Source: Acidobacteriaceae bacterium
GTDB taxonomy: Bacteria; Acidobacteriota; Terriglobia; Terriglobales; Acidobacteriaceae
Length of the DNA stretch: 8,073 nt
Assembly (NCBI GenBank): GCA_027306745.1
Contig: DAHUZD010000224.1
Span: 1-8,073, forward strand
Direction: 5' to 3'
Shown: in pieces, positions 1 through 6,657 of the stretch
Layout: the number at the start of each line of letters is the position of its first letter
Position numbering within the stretch: the first letter of the stretch is position 1
The notes under the pieces: generated by a model
What the model was told of the DNA's origin: nothing
Seen by the model: the letters and a program-made list of their open reading frames with translations, nothing else
The model's database searches: none
Position numbers and translations under genes: made by a program

Positions 1-750
1 CTGCTGGTCATGCTGCACACAGGCACCATGTTTGCTGTGATCGTATATTTTTGGCGGCAGTGGCGCGCGACGTATTTTCAAAGTGCGGCAACCTTCCAAC
101 GATTTGCATGGCTTGCTATGTTGGCCACGTTCTGGACTGCACTCATTGGCGGCGGACTCATCGAGTGTATCGAGCATATCCTGTTGCGCGGCACGCCCCA
201 TGCGGAGGTCGAGCAACTCTTTGGGCGCTTGGATCTGATCGCTCCCGCGCTGGCCGTTGCCGGAGTCTTGATTTTGATTGCGGGACTCGCTGCCAAGCAG
301 CCCTCGCCCGCGGCTGCGCAGGATGCCGTGGAATGCACGGCGCGCCAGGCCGGATGGATCGGCGCGGTGCAGGGTTTGTGCCTGCCCTTTCGTGGATTTT
401 CGCGCAGCGGCGCGACAATTTCCATTGGCATGTTGACGGGCGTGACCAAGGCGCGCGCCGAGGCTTTTAGCTTTGCGCTGGCCGTGGTGCTCACGCCCCC
501 AGCCATTGCGCGTGAGGTGCTTCGCCTTCTCAAGGTCGAGCATCTGCATCAGGGCACGGCGCTGGCTTCCGCATCGCTGACTTCAGCGATGATGCCGAGC
601 TTGCTGGGAGCAGTCTGTTCATTTCTTGCAGGTCTGGTGGCGTTAAAGTGGCTCAGCCGTTGGTTGGAATCAGGCCGCTGGCACTGGTTCGGCGTCTATT
701 GCCTGGCTGCGGCTGGGTTGGTGGAACTTTTGTATCGCAGCGGATTTTGA
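1..750 (+). CDS. uppP: Undecaprenyl-diphosphatase UppP/BacA family, 5' end outside window
   Basis: This gene encodes the C-terminal 249 residues of an integral membrane phosphatase that recycles undecaprenyl diphosphate to undecaprenyl phosphate for peptidoglycan and other envelope glycans (family knowledge). The frame is open from base 1 and reads LLVMLHTGTMFAVIVYF, which matches the second conserved segment of UppP (usually LHLGTLLAVLVYF). About 40 N-terminal residues with the first signature (QG..EFLPVSSSGH) must therefore lie upstream of the window. The second signature is seen as FSRSGATIS at about bases 397-423, including the catalytic-region Arg of SRSGAT. Several hydrophobic helices follow, ending near LAAAGLVELLYRSGF. 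The stop is TGA at 748-750. The segment before SRSGAT reads LPFRGFSRSG instead of the common IPGTSRSG, so this may be a divergent UppP subfamily. No co-transcribed gene follows closely. Confidence 0.93.
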   Translation: MLVMLHTGTMFAVIVYFWRQWRATYFQSAATFQRFAWLAMLATFWTALIGGGLIECIEHILLRGTPHAEVEQLFGRLDLIAPALAVAGVLILIAGLAAKQPSPAAAQDAVECTARQAGWIGAVQGLCLPFRGFSRSGATISIGMLTGVTKARAEAFSFALAVVLTPPAIAREVLRLLKVEHLHQGTALASASLTSAMMPSLLGAVCSFLAGLVALKWLSRWLESGRWHWFGVYCLAAAGLVELLYRSGF

Positions 751-792
751 GAATGGAATAGTTCTGTCGGTAGCCGTCAACATGCAATCGCA

Positions 793-826
793 GATTTCTC
801 AACTCGCGCTCGTTCGGAATGACAAA
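793..826 (-). repeat. Dispersed-repeat-like element, inverted copy
   Basis: Read on the minus strand this stretch begins GTCATTCCGAACGAGCGCG and ends with GAGAAATC. It is a diverged version of the GTCATTCTGAGCGAAG...GAAGAATC motif present on the plus strand 27 bases further on. The two copies point toward each other's 5' ends. I recall such motifs as very frequent in acidobacterial intergenic DNA, but copy number in this genome cannot be judged from one window. Confidence 0.4.
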
Positions 827-852
827 GTGCATGCACAATAGCTGACCACGGA

Positions 853-898
853 GTCATTCTGAGCGAAGGTCGCAACAGCGACCGCAGTGAAGAATCCA
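853..898 (+). repeat. Dispersed-repeat-like element with internal hairpin
   Basis: This element starts GTCATTCTGAGCGAAG and closes with GTGAAGAATCC. Between the two parts sits a small hairpin, GGTCGC (868-873), loop AACA, GCGACC (878-883). The motif resembles intergenic repeats I recall from Acidobacteriaceae. It lies in the 343-bp gap between uppP and the methyltransferase gene, and no coding frame there looks real. Confidence 0.45.
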
Positions 899-957
899 GA
901 GAATTTTGGCGGGAAGGATCCAGCCAAGATTCGTTGAATGTCGATTCAATTCGCTAG

Positions 958-984
958 CCCCCATCTTCGTAGGAGGGGGTTTTT
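958..984 (+). terminator. Possible rho-independent terminator after uppP
   Basis: A stem CCCCC (958-962) pairs with GGGGG (975-979). After one A-A mismatch it continues with three further pairs around a TCGT loop, and a run of five T follows at 980-984. The orientation suits transcripts entering from uppP. It ends 110 bases before the methyltransferase start, so it could also act as a leader attenuator. The stem is short and the T-run is brief, which keeps confidence moderate. Confidence 0.45.
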
Positions 985-1093
985 CTGGTATCGTGCACTC
1001 TGGTGATGGACGACTTGATTCCACGCTGCTTTTGCTGTGTGCTCTGTCCTCTGGATGTTCAAACTGTAAGTCCAACCTCTTGGTGAGTGGATC

Positions 1094-1930
1094 GTGAATC
1101 CATTGAAGAAAGCAATCTCGATCTTTACATGGACCATTGCGTCGAGTGGCCCGCAGGTCTTTCTGGGCGCACCCTGGGTACGTGCATTGTTGCAGATGGC
1201 ACCGCGGCGATGGAAGCGCCGACTCGCCCTTGAGTTCTTGGCGATGAGTCCTCACTATTTTTACCGAAATGAATCCAACCAAGGTCTTTCCCGGCGAGAG
1301 TTTCTGGAATCGGAATGGTCCCGCAACGTGGCCAGCAGGCAGATTCTTATCGACTGCCTCGTTAAGAAGTATGTAGGGCCGGACTCCGCCGTTCTTGACT
1401 TCGGCTGCGGCCCGGGTTTTTTGGCGGCGGCTGCGTCCAAATATGCGAAAAGTGTCATCGCTTGTGACATCTCGGATGGGGTGCTGGCATGTGCCAGCAT
1501 CTTGAATTCAGCGCCCAACCTGCGCTACGTCCGGGTCGGCCAGCAGGGCGCGATCGATCTTCCGGCGGAATCGATCGACGTGGTCTACTCCTTCGCTGTG
1601 ATCCAGCATGTTGATGATGCCGTCTTCACCTCGATCCTGGCGGAGTTGCATCGTTTGGCCAAACCAGATGCTGTCGTGATATGCCACATCGTTCTTCAAG
1701 GGGCCGCAAATTGGAAGCTGGAAGCCGAGTGGAAAAGTGATATGAGCCTGAAAGGCCGCGCTAAGTTGCGATTGGGACTCAACTGCTTTGCGCGAGTGGC
1801 CGAGGACGCAACCCGCCTGATTACCCGTGCTGGATTTTCCGCGCCGGATATTTCTAAAGCTTCCTGCCTAGGCATACAGGATGACATTGAGGGACAGCAC
1901 CTGTTCCTCTTCAGAAAACCCCGCAAGTAG
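1094..1930 (+). CDS. Class I SAM-dependent methyltransferase
   Basis: A 278-residue soluble protein with a Rossmann-type methyltransferase core. Motif I is VLDFGCGPG at residues 100-108 and binds S-adenosylmethionine. The acidic residue ending strand 2 is Asp125 in VIACD. Motif IV-like sequence IDVVYSFAVIQHV lies at about 161-173, and a long beta-strand-rich tail follows. The N-terminal 60 residues (PRRWKRRLALEFLAMSPHYFYR) form a basic helical extension often seen before this core in methyltransferases near envelope or glycan loci. The substrate cannot be told from sequence. The start is GTG at 1094, preceded by GGTGA at 1082-1086. The frame is closed by a TAA at 1067-1069, so no start further upstream than about 1070 is possible, and an internal ATG (residue 35 or 51) would lose conserved sequence. 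The gene stands alone, with a terminator-like hairpin before it and a convergent dehydrogenase after it. Confidence 0.88.
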   Translation: MNPLKKAISIFTWTIASSGPQVFLGAPWVRALLQMAPRRWKRRLALEFLAMSPHYFYRNESNQGLSRREFLESEWSRNVASRQILIDCLVKKYVGPDSAVLDFGCGPGFLAAAASKYAKSVIACDISDGVLACASILNSAPNLRYVRVGQQGAIDLPAESIDVVYSFAVIQHVDDAVFTSILAELHRLAKPDAVVICHIVLQGAANWKLEAEWKSDMSLKGRAKLRLGLNCFARVAEDATRLITRAGFSAPDISKASCLGIQDDIEGQHLFLFRKPRK

Positions 1931-2090
1931 CCTCGCTTATCCAGCCACCAGAAAATTACTTTTTCATTTCGACGTCAGCCTGCACCAGCGGACGAGTGGC
2001 AGGAACTTCAGCTATTTCTTGGGGGGATAAGCCGCAGACTCGTCTGCGCGCTGCGATTCGTTGGGAAGAGATATGTGCTGGGTGCAGGGT

Positions 2091-2118
2091 GCCCAGGTCT
2101 CGATTCTGAGACCTGGGC
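2091..2118. repeat. Perfect 11-bp hairpin between convergent genes
   Basis: GCCCAGGTCTC (2091-2101), loop GATTCT, GAGACCTGGGC (2108-2118) forms an 11-bp stem without mismatch. It lies between the methyltransferase stop and the dehydrogenase stop, so it could end transcripts from both sides. No T-run follows on either strand, so it is not a canonical rho-independent terminator. I recall very similar hairpins (GTGCCC...TCTC, loop, GAGA...GGGC) as a recurrent acidobacterial intergenic element. Confidence 0.6.
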
Positions 2119-2138
2119 TCGTGTGCTGATGCGACCAC

Positions 2139-3185
2139 TTACTTCTGCAACGAGGCCATGTCGATCACAAAGCGGTACTTCACATCGTTCTTCGCCATGC
2201 GCGTGTAGGCTTCGTTGATCTTCTGGATGGGAATCATCTCGATATCGGCCACAATGTTGTGCTCGCCGCAGTAGTCGAGCATCTCCTGCGTCTCGGGCAT
2301 GCCGCCAATAATCGATCCACTCAGCGAGCGGCGGCGGAAGGCCAGCGCACCCGTGATGACCGTGGGCGGGACCTCCGGCAGTCCGACCAGCGCCATTGCA
2401 CCATCGCGCTTCAGCAGCGCCAGATACGCATTCAGATCGTGTGGCGCGGCGGCGGTGTCCAAAATAAAGTCCATGCTGTTGGCGTGTTTCTGCATCGCCG
2501 CGGCGTCGCTGGAAAGCACCACTTCATCCGCGCCCAAGCGCAGCGCGTCCTCTTTTTTACTGAGCGAGGTGGTGAATTGCACCACGTGTGCGCCGAAGGA
2601 ATGCGCAAACTTCAGGCCCATGTGGCCCAATCCGCCCAGACCAATGATGCCGACCTTCTTGCCCTTGCCCGCCTTCCAGTGGCGCAGCGGGGAGTAGGTC
2701 GTAATGCCGGCGCAGAGCAGTGGCGCCACGGCTGCCGGATTCAGCTTGGGTGAGATGGTGTGTACATAGCGCTCACCCACCACGATGTTGTTGGAGTAGC
2801 CGCCAAAGGTCAGCTCGCCCTTGTGATCGCGCGCGTTGTAGGTGCCGACCATGCCCTGGTCGCAGTACTGCTCCTCGCCGGCCTTGCAGCTTGGACAGGT
2901 GCGGCAGCTATCGACCATCACGCCCACGCCGGCCAAGTCGCCGGCCTTGAACTTCTTCACCGCGCCGCCTACGCGCGTCACCTTGCCGACGATCTCATGG
3001 CCGGGAACCATCGGGTAGAGCGAGTTGCCCCACTCCTTGCGCGCCTGATGCAGGTCGGAGTGGCAGACGCCGCAGTATTGGATTTCGACCACCACATCAT
3101 TCGGGCCGGGGTCGCGGCGTTCAAAGGAAAACGGGGCCAGCGGAGTGGTTGCATTTTGCGCGGCATAGCCAACGGACTTCATCAT
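2139..3185 (-). CDS. yahK: Zinc-dependent NADP(H) alcohol dehydrogenase / aldehyde reductase, YahK type
   Basis: A 348-residue medium-chain dehydrogenase that should interconvert aldehydes and primary alcohols in the cytosol. It follows E. coli YahK closely along its whole length, including ITTYSPLRHW, GGLGHMG and DVKYRFVID, and 348 residues is the normal family length. Catalytic zinc ligands are Cys41 and His63 with Glu64 and Cys158 (YCGVCHSDLH, VPGHEIVG, LLCAG). Structural zinc cysteines are 94, 97, 100 and 108. The nucleotide-binding loop is GLGGLG at 182-187. The sequence after strand beta-B (TTSLSKKE, Lys/Ser rather than Asp) suggests NADP preference. Two ATG codons stand in tandem at the start. 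AGGAG at 3195-3199 lies 9 bases from the first and 12 from the second, which favours the first. It appears monocistronic. The physiological substrate is not evident. Confidence 0.96.
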   Translation of the reverse strand: MMKSVGYAAQNATTPLAPFSFERRDPGPNDVVVEIQYCGVCHSDLHQARKEWGNSLYPMVPGHEIVGKVTRVGGAVKKFKAGDLAGVGVMVDSCRTCPSCKAGEEQYCDQGMVGTYNARDHKGELTFGGYSNNIVVGERYVHTISPKLNPAAVAPLLCAGITTYSPLRHWKAGKGKKVGIIGLGGLGHMGLKFAHSFGAHVVQFTTSLSKKEDALRLGADEVVLSSDAAAMQKHANSMDFILDTAAAPHDLNAYLALLKRDGAMALVGLPEVPPTVITGALAFRRRSLSGSIIGGMPETQEMLDYCGEHNIVADIEMIPIQKINEAYTRMAKNDVKYRFVIDMASLQK

Positions 3186-3364
3186 GCGGAATTGCTCCTA
3201 TTAAAAAAATACGCTGAGGTTTTGCTCTTTCCTAAGTCTTTAGATGTATCCAACGCCAAAAAAGACGCCATCTTGGGTGCCTCATTCAGACGCACTCATT
3301 GCGCCGGGTGTGAGGGGCAACAACGTTTCCGCGATCGCGAACACGCGGACCGAAAATAAACGCC

Positions 3365-3640
3365 TCAATCCAAAAACACCACGGATTGCAGCCCGGCAAT
3401 CTCAAAGCGTTTGCGACAGCGGATGTTCTTGCAGGCTGTCATGTCGTCCTTGCGCACCATGTAATTCTGCGCCTTGGCAAACCGTGCACGGTCGCGCTCA
3501 TCGGCTTGGCGCGGCAATTGTGCCTTTTTGCGGCGCACCAGCCAGCCCACGGCGTACTCCTCGGCCTTGCCGCAGTGCGGGCAGGTCAGCGTGTGCGTGC
3601 GTTGCTCCGCAGTCTCGTTAAAAAAATCCCGCTCTTCCAT
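3365..3640 (-). CDS. Small Cys-pair (zinc-ribbon-like) conserved hypothetical protein
   Basis: A 91-residue basic, soluble protein with no signal peptide or membrane segment. It has CPHC at residues 20-23 and a second pair, CKNIRC, at 70-75. A charged, probably helical linker (WLVRRKKAQLPRQADERDRARF, given here only by position 33-54) lies between them. Four cysteines in two pairs fit a split zinc ribbon, although the second pair has four residues between cysteines instead of two. I do not recognise a named family, and nucleic-acid binding is only a guess from the charge and zinc pattern. The start is well supported by AGGAG at 3648-3652, seven bases from the ATG. It diverges from the 65-residue gene across a 92-bp spacer. 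Confidence 0.72.
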   Translation of the reverse strand: MEERDFFNETAEQRTHTLTCPHCGKAEEYAVGWLVRRKKAQLPRQADERDRARFAKAQNYMVRKDDMTACKNIRCRKRFEIAGLQSVVFLD

Positions 3641-3732
3641 GGGAAAACTCCTAAAATAACCCTACTACGGATGTGCAGATTGTGCGGTCAACGCCCATCC
3701 ATCGGGCGCAACACCTTTCAGGAGTGCGCAGT

Positions 3733-3930
3733 ATGAGCAAGAAGTCCAAGCTTGGCCAATCAAGAAAAAAACAGGTCTTTTCCAAGACCAAGGCCGTCAA
3801 GGCCAACGCGCGCGACCGCGTCGGCCAGCCTGCTGCCACGCGCACGCTGCCTGCGCAGCGCCCGGCACAGCAGAGCCGCCGTGCCAAATACAAACCCGAC
3901 TGGAGCGCGCTGCCGTCCGAGGAGATGTGA
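3733..3930 (+). CDS. Small Lys/Arg-rich hypothetical protein (65 aa)
   Basis: A 65-residue, strongly basic protein beginning MSKKSKLGQSRKKQ and ending KPDWSALPSEEM. Lys and Arg dominate the first 30 residues, Ala, Pro and Gln the middle, and the last ten are mildly acidic. It looks disordered, without cysteines or hydrophobic segments. The open frame extends upstream to 3673, but AGGAG at 3720-3724 sits eight bases before the ATG at 3733 and fixes that start. Function is unknown. Composition would suit nucleic-acid or ribosome contact, but this is only inference. A 12-bp palindrome (GAGGCGCGCCTC, 3929-3940) overlaps its stop codon. Confidence 0.68.
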   Translation: MSKKSKLGQSRKKQVFSKTKAVKANARDRVGQPAATRTLPAQRPAQQSRRAKYKPDWSALPSEEM

Positions 3931-4563
3931 GGCGCGCCTCGCTTCCCGCTGACGAGATGTCGCCACACTCAGACAAAAAATCCCGTCCAGCGAATTTTGA
4001 AATTTCCGTAAAAAATCGCGCACTGTTTCCGATGCACTTCGACATCTTTTCCGGCGAAAATTCACATGCTTTCAACAAGCGCTGCGCGGCCAACCCGCGT
4101 TGCTGCAACGTCAGACAGGGCCAGCGTGGAAGAGAGGAAATAATTCACTCCATCTTCGCCTAAAATTTGCCATTTACACGGGCTGCCCGCCTTCGTACTC
4201 TTGGCAAGCGTTCCTGAAACGCGGCGGCGCGCAAGCGTTCGCTTCAAGGGAAACAGAACAATTTGAGTTAGGACGAAGCGCCTGCCGCCCGGCTGCCGGG
4301 ATCATTGCTCCCAAAGCTGACCCGCACAAGGGCCGCGCGGCGCAGAGGCAACCATGCATCCGGTGCTTTGTCCTCCGCAGTCTGGCAGCTCGCAGCCGCA
4401 AGCACGGGGCTGCGCAGCGCAGAGGGACCTGCACGCAGGTGCATCTCCGCCGGGCGCGCGCACCTGTCCGTTATGGCGGAGCGCTGGGCTGCGGTCAAAA
4501 TCGGGGCGCGGGATCAGTCCCGCAGCAGCGGTGCAGCAATGCACGGAGTGGTGAAACGGTACG
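3931..4563. other. Long non-coding gap rich in hairpins
   Basis: No frame in these 633 bases looks like a real gene; open frames here have odd composition and no ribosome site. The left part (about 3975-4080) is AT-rich, with poly-A tracts near 3976 and 4011. The right part (about 4200-4545) is very GC-rich and holds a chain of hairpins: 4208-4222, 4288-4300, 4388-4418 (CGCAGCC/GGCTGCG plus three pairs beyond a bulge), 4427-4440, 4445-4481 (CTCCGCC/GGCGGAG), 4508-4523 (GCGGGA, TCAG loop, TCCCGC) and 4531-4544 (GTGCA, GCAA tetraloop, TGCAC). It may be a structured leader of the response regulator gene or a separate small RNA. It matches no RNA class I can name. Confidence 0.4.
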
Positions 4564-5022
4564 ATGCGTCCAAAGAAAAAGATTCTCTGCGTGGATGACA
4601 ACGAGCAGGCGCTTTCTGTCCGCAAATTCGTTTTTGAAACCAAAGGTTACCGCGTGCTGCCGGCCACCAGCGCGCAAGAGGCGTTGGAAATCTTCGAGCG
4701 CGAAGGTGACATCGACCTTGTCGTCAGCGACCTGATCATGCCGCGTTGCAGCGGCAGCGAGCTGGTGGAGCGCATCAAGGAGATCGCGCCCTGGGTGCCT
4801 GCGATTTTGCTCAGCGGCAGCGTCAAGCATTACGACCAGAACAGCCGTGCCGACGCATTCTTGCCCAAGGGAGCCTGCACGCCGCAGGATCTGCTGGAGC
4901 GCACGCGCGTGCTGCTCGTGCGCAAGCGCGGCCCGCGCAAGGCCACCGTCACCGCTGCACTGGCACCGCTGGAGTCAGCCCTTAGCGATGCCCACACTGG
5001 ACACTTGGCCGCCGTCTCCTAA
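4564..5022 (+). CDS. Response regulator, single receiver domain
   Basis: A 152-residue cytosolic CheY-like receiver. It has the acidic pair Asp11-Asp12 (LCVDDNE), the phospho-acceptor Asp56 (LVVSDLIMP), the switch Ser84 (ILLSGS, in place of the usual Thr) and Lys102 (FLPKG). All active-site residues are present, so phosphorylation by a partner histidine kinase is expected. After the receiver (about residue 120) comes a basic then low-complexity tail of 30 residues with no DNA-binding or enzyme domain. It therefore probably acts by protein contact or within a phosphorelay. No kinase gene is nearby, so its partner is unknown. The ribosome site is weak: GGAG at 4545-4548 lies 15 bases upstream of the ATG, right after a GCAA-tetraloop hairpin. 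Confidence 0.9.
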   Translation: MRPKKKILCVDDNEQALSVRKFVFETKGYRVLPATSAQEALEIFEREGDIDLVVSDLIMPRCSGSELVERIKEIAPWVPAILLSGSVKHYDQNSRADAFLPKGACTPQDLLERTRVLLVRKRGPRKATVTAALAPLESALSDAHTGHLAAVS

Positions 5023-5040
5023 CGCGGCCTGTTTGTGTGC

Positions 5041-5079
5041 GATGCGTCATTGTTTCGGATTTCGAACAGAAAACGCATC
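5041..5079. terminator. Two-part hairpin between response regulator and tRNA-Leu
   Basis: GATGCGT (5041-5047) pairs with ACGCATC (5073-5079). Inside it TGTTTCG can pair with CGAACA with one bulged base. It sits in the 93-bp gap between the convergent response regulator and tRNA genes, a typical place for a bidirectional terminator. There is no clear T-run on either side, so its role is inferred from place and shape. Confidence 0.35.
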
Positions 5080-5115
5080 CGAAGATACAGGGGCCTTGTG
5101 AGTCACTGGCTGGTC

Positions 5116-5203
5116 TGGTGCCGGGAGGGGGGGTCGAACCCCCATGACCGCAAGGGTCGGCGGATTTTGAGTCCGCTGCGTCTGCCAGTTCCGCCATCCC
5201 GGC
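5116..5203 (-). tRNA. tRNA-Leu (anticodon CAA)
   Basis: Read on the minus strand the gene begins GCCGGGATGGCGGAACTGG and ends TCCCGGCACCA. The 7-bp acceptor stem GCCGGGA/TCCCGGC is perfect and the terminal CCA is encoded (5116-5118). The anticodon loop CTCAAAA closes on a GCGGA/TCCGC stem, giving anticodon CAA (5169-5167), which reads UUG leucine codons. The long variable arm (GACC..TGCGGTC region) is the class II feature expected of tRNA-Leu. The T arm GGGGG-TTCGACC-CCCCC is intact. The length of 88 bases is normal. Confidence 0.96.
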
Positions 5204-5460
5204 TCGGGTGGTGCGCAATTCGCATCCTTGCGTCAAAGCTGCCAGCGTCTGCCAGTAAACTGGCCGCGACGACTGGCCGCACAGGAGGAATGCGGGCGCG
5301 TAGTGCAGTTCTTTCAGTATCGCACAGGCTGCGCCCGTCGTGGAATGTGCAGTTCTCTATATAGATTTTCCTGCGCGCTGGCTTATCTGTAGGCGGGTCG
5401 GTAAAGCTGATTCGCGCCTACGGTTCGCATCGCGTCTTCCGGGTGCGTTACCATACAGAC

Positions 5461-5860
<400 letters not shown>

Positions 5861-5996
5861 AAATTACAAAATCAATGGCCTTGTGCGAGGTAACTAGTTC
5901 GGGGTCATTGATATTGTGCGGCGTTGCAGCCATAGGAGACGATGGCCGGGTTCCTTATGCGAATACCAAGACGAGGATCGAGCAATAGTGGCTATC

Positions 5997-6647
5997 TTAT
6001 GCGATAGATCCGGTCGCTTCCAGGGGTTGACCACTCTTCCGTATCTCCTCTACCTTCCACCGGCGAGCTTGCTGGATGCAGATGAAATGCAAGATGAGGA
6101 ACAGTGGCACCGCAAAGGTAGGAATCAGGCTGAGGGGAAGCACGGTCATCGCATTGGTAGTGGCGCCATGCGGGTCAATCAGCCGGACGGCCGCGCCCAG
6201 CGAGACAGCAGCAACCAGATCAAGCACGCCAAGACTCTGCCAGAAGATAAAACTCCTACGAAATTTGGGGCGGGCGAGTAGCAGGCCGACCAACGGAGCG
6301 GTCAAGCCGATGGTGATGTCTCCGAAGCCCGCAGGTTGCGCGAAGAACCCGGGCAGAATGCCGTAAGTATATAGCACGAGAAAGACGAATCCTTCAGTCC
6401 GCCAAGTTTGTACGAACGTCAAGATGCGCGGGTTCAAGGTCATGGTAAATTCGCGAAATCCTGCGGAAAGTCCAAACCAGATAAGGAATAGGGCGAGCGG
6501 CAAGAGAGTGCCGATTCCAAGGGCAACGGGTAGAGGTGGTACACCCCTTCCGATCATGAAAACATGCAATGCTGAGGCTGCTAGATAAAAAACAAACCAG
6601 ACTCCAATAAGGCCGAGGCTGATTTTTGCATAGTTTGGATGAGTCAT
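5997..6647 (-). CDS. Six-helix membrane protein of unknown function, in operon with MarR regulator
   Basis: A 216-residue integral membrane protein. Hydrophobic segments lie at about residues 8-31, 40-62, 84-103, 105-124, 133-155 and 168-191, followed by a short charged cytoplasmic tail. A motif LPGFFAQPAGFGDITIGL at about 98-115, with an Asp inside the membrane-facing stretch, is the most distinctive part. I recall similar sequences in other hypothetical proteins but know no function. AGGAG at 6655-6659 lies seven bases before the ATG and shares its first bases with the stop codon (TAG, 6658-6660) of the upstream MarR gene. The two are very probably co-transcribed and translationally coupled. 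Context suggests the protein responds to a toxic or stress compound sensed by MarR, possibly as a transporter or a membrane-modifying factor, but no transporter signature is visible. Confidence 0.85.
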   Translation of the reverse strand: MTHPNYAKISLGLIGVWFVFYLAASALHVFMIGRGVPPLPVALGIGTLLPLALFLIWFGLSAGFREFTMTLNPRILTFVQTWRTEGFVFLVLYTYGILPGFFAQPAGFGDITIGLTAPLVGLLLARPKFRRSFIFWQSLGVLDLVAAVSLGAAVRLIDPHGATTNAMTVLPLSLIPTFAVPLFLILHFICIQQARRWKVEEIRKSGQPLEATGSIA

Positions 6648-6657
6648 AGCGATTCTC

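Noticed and set aside
78..533. Long minus-strand and alternate-frame open frames over the uppP region
   Set aside because: They overlap a gene with clear family motifs, have the Arg/Ala/Pro-rich composition typical of antisense frames in GC-rich DNA, and lack ribosome sites.
854..1282. Minus-strand 142-residue open frame across the repeats and methyltransferase start
   Set aside because: It runs antisense through the repeat element and the methyltransferase N-terminus, with no recognisable domain.
1956..2138. 60-residue minus-strand frame ending PATRPLVQADVEMKK
   Set aside because: The tail looks protein-like and could be a gene remnant, but the frame runs through the perfect hairpin and has no ribosome site, so I do not annotate it.
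2259..3359. Plus-strand open frames opposite the alcohol dehydrogenase
   Set aside because: They are antisense shadows of a gene whose zinc and NADP-binding residues are all intact.
3927..4163. 78-residue plus-strand frame after the basic protein gene
   Set aside because: It has no ribosome site, overlaps the preceding stop, and has no recognisable pattern.
4320..4560. 6S RNA, tmRNA or SRP RNA in the hairpin-rich region
   Set aside because: No diagnostic sequence or closing helix of any of these RNAs could be matched by eye. It is kept only as an unassigned structured region.
4100..4735. 211-residue plus-strand frame before and into the response regulator
   Set aside because: It is out of frame with the receiver domain, Arg/Ala/Cys-rich, and explained by high GC.
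5992..6007. CTATC/GATAG hairpin over the membrane protein stop codon as a terminator
   Set aside because: The stem is only 5 bp and no T-run follows on the minus strand.
5916..6366. Plus-strand frames opposite the six-helix membrane protein
   Set aside because: They are antisense to a gene with a strong ribosome site and clear membrane topology.
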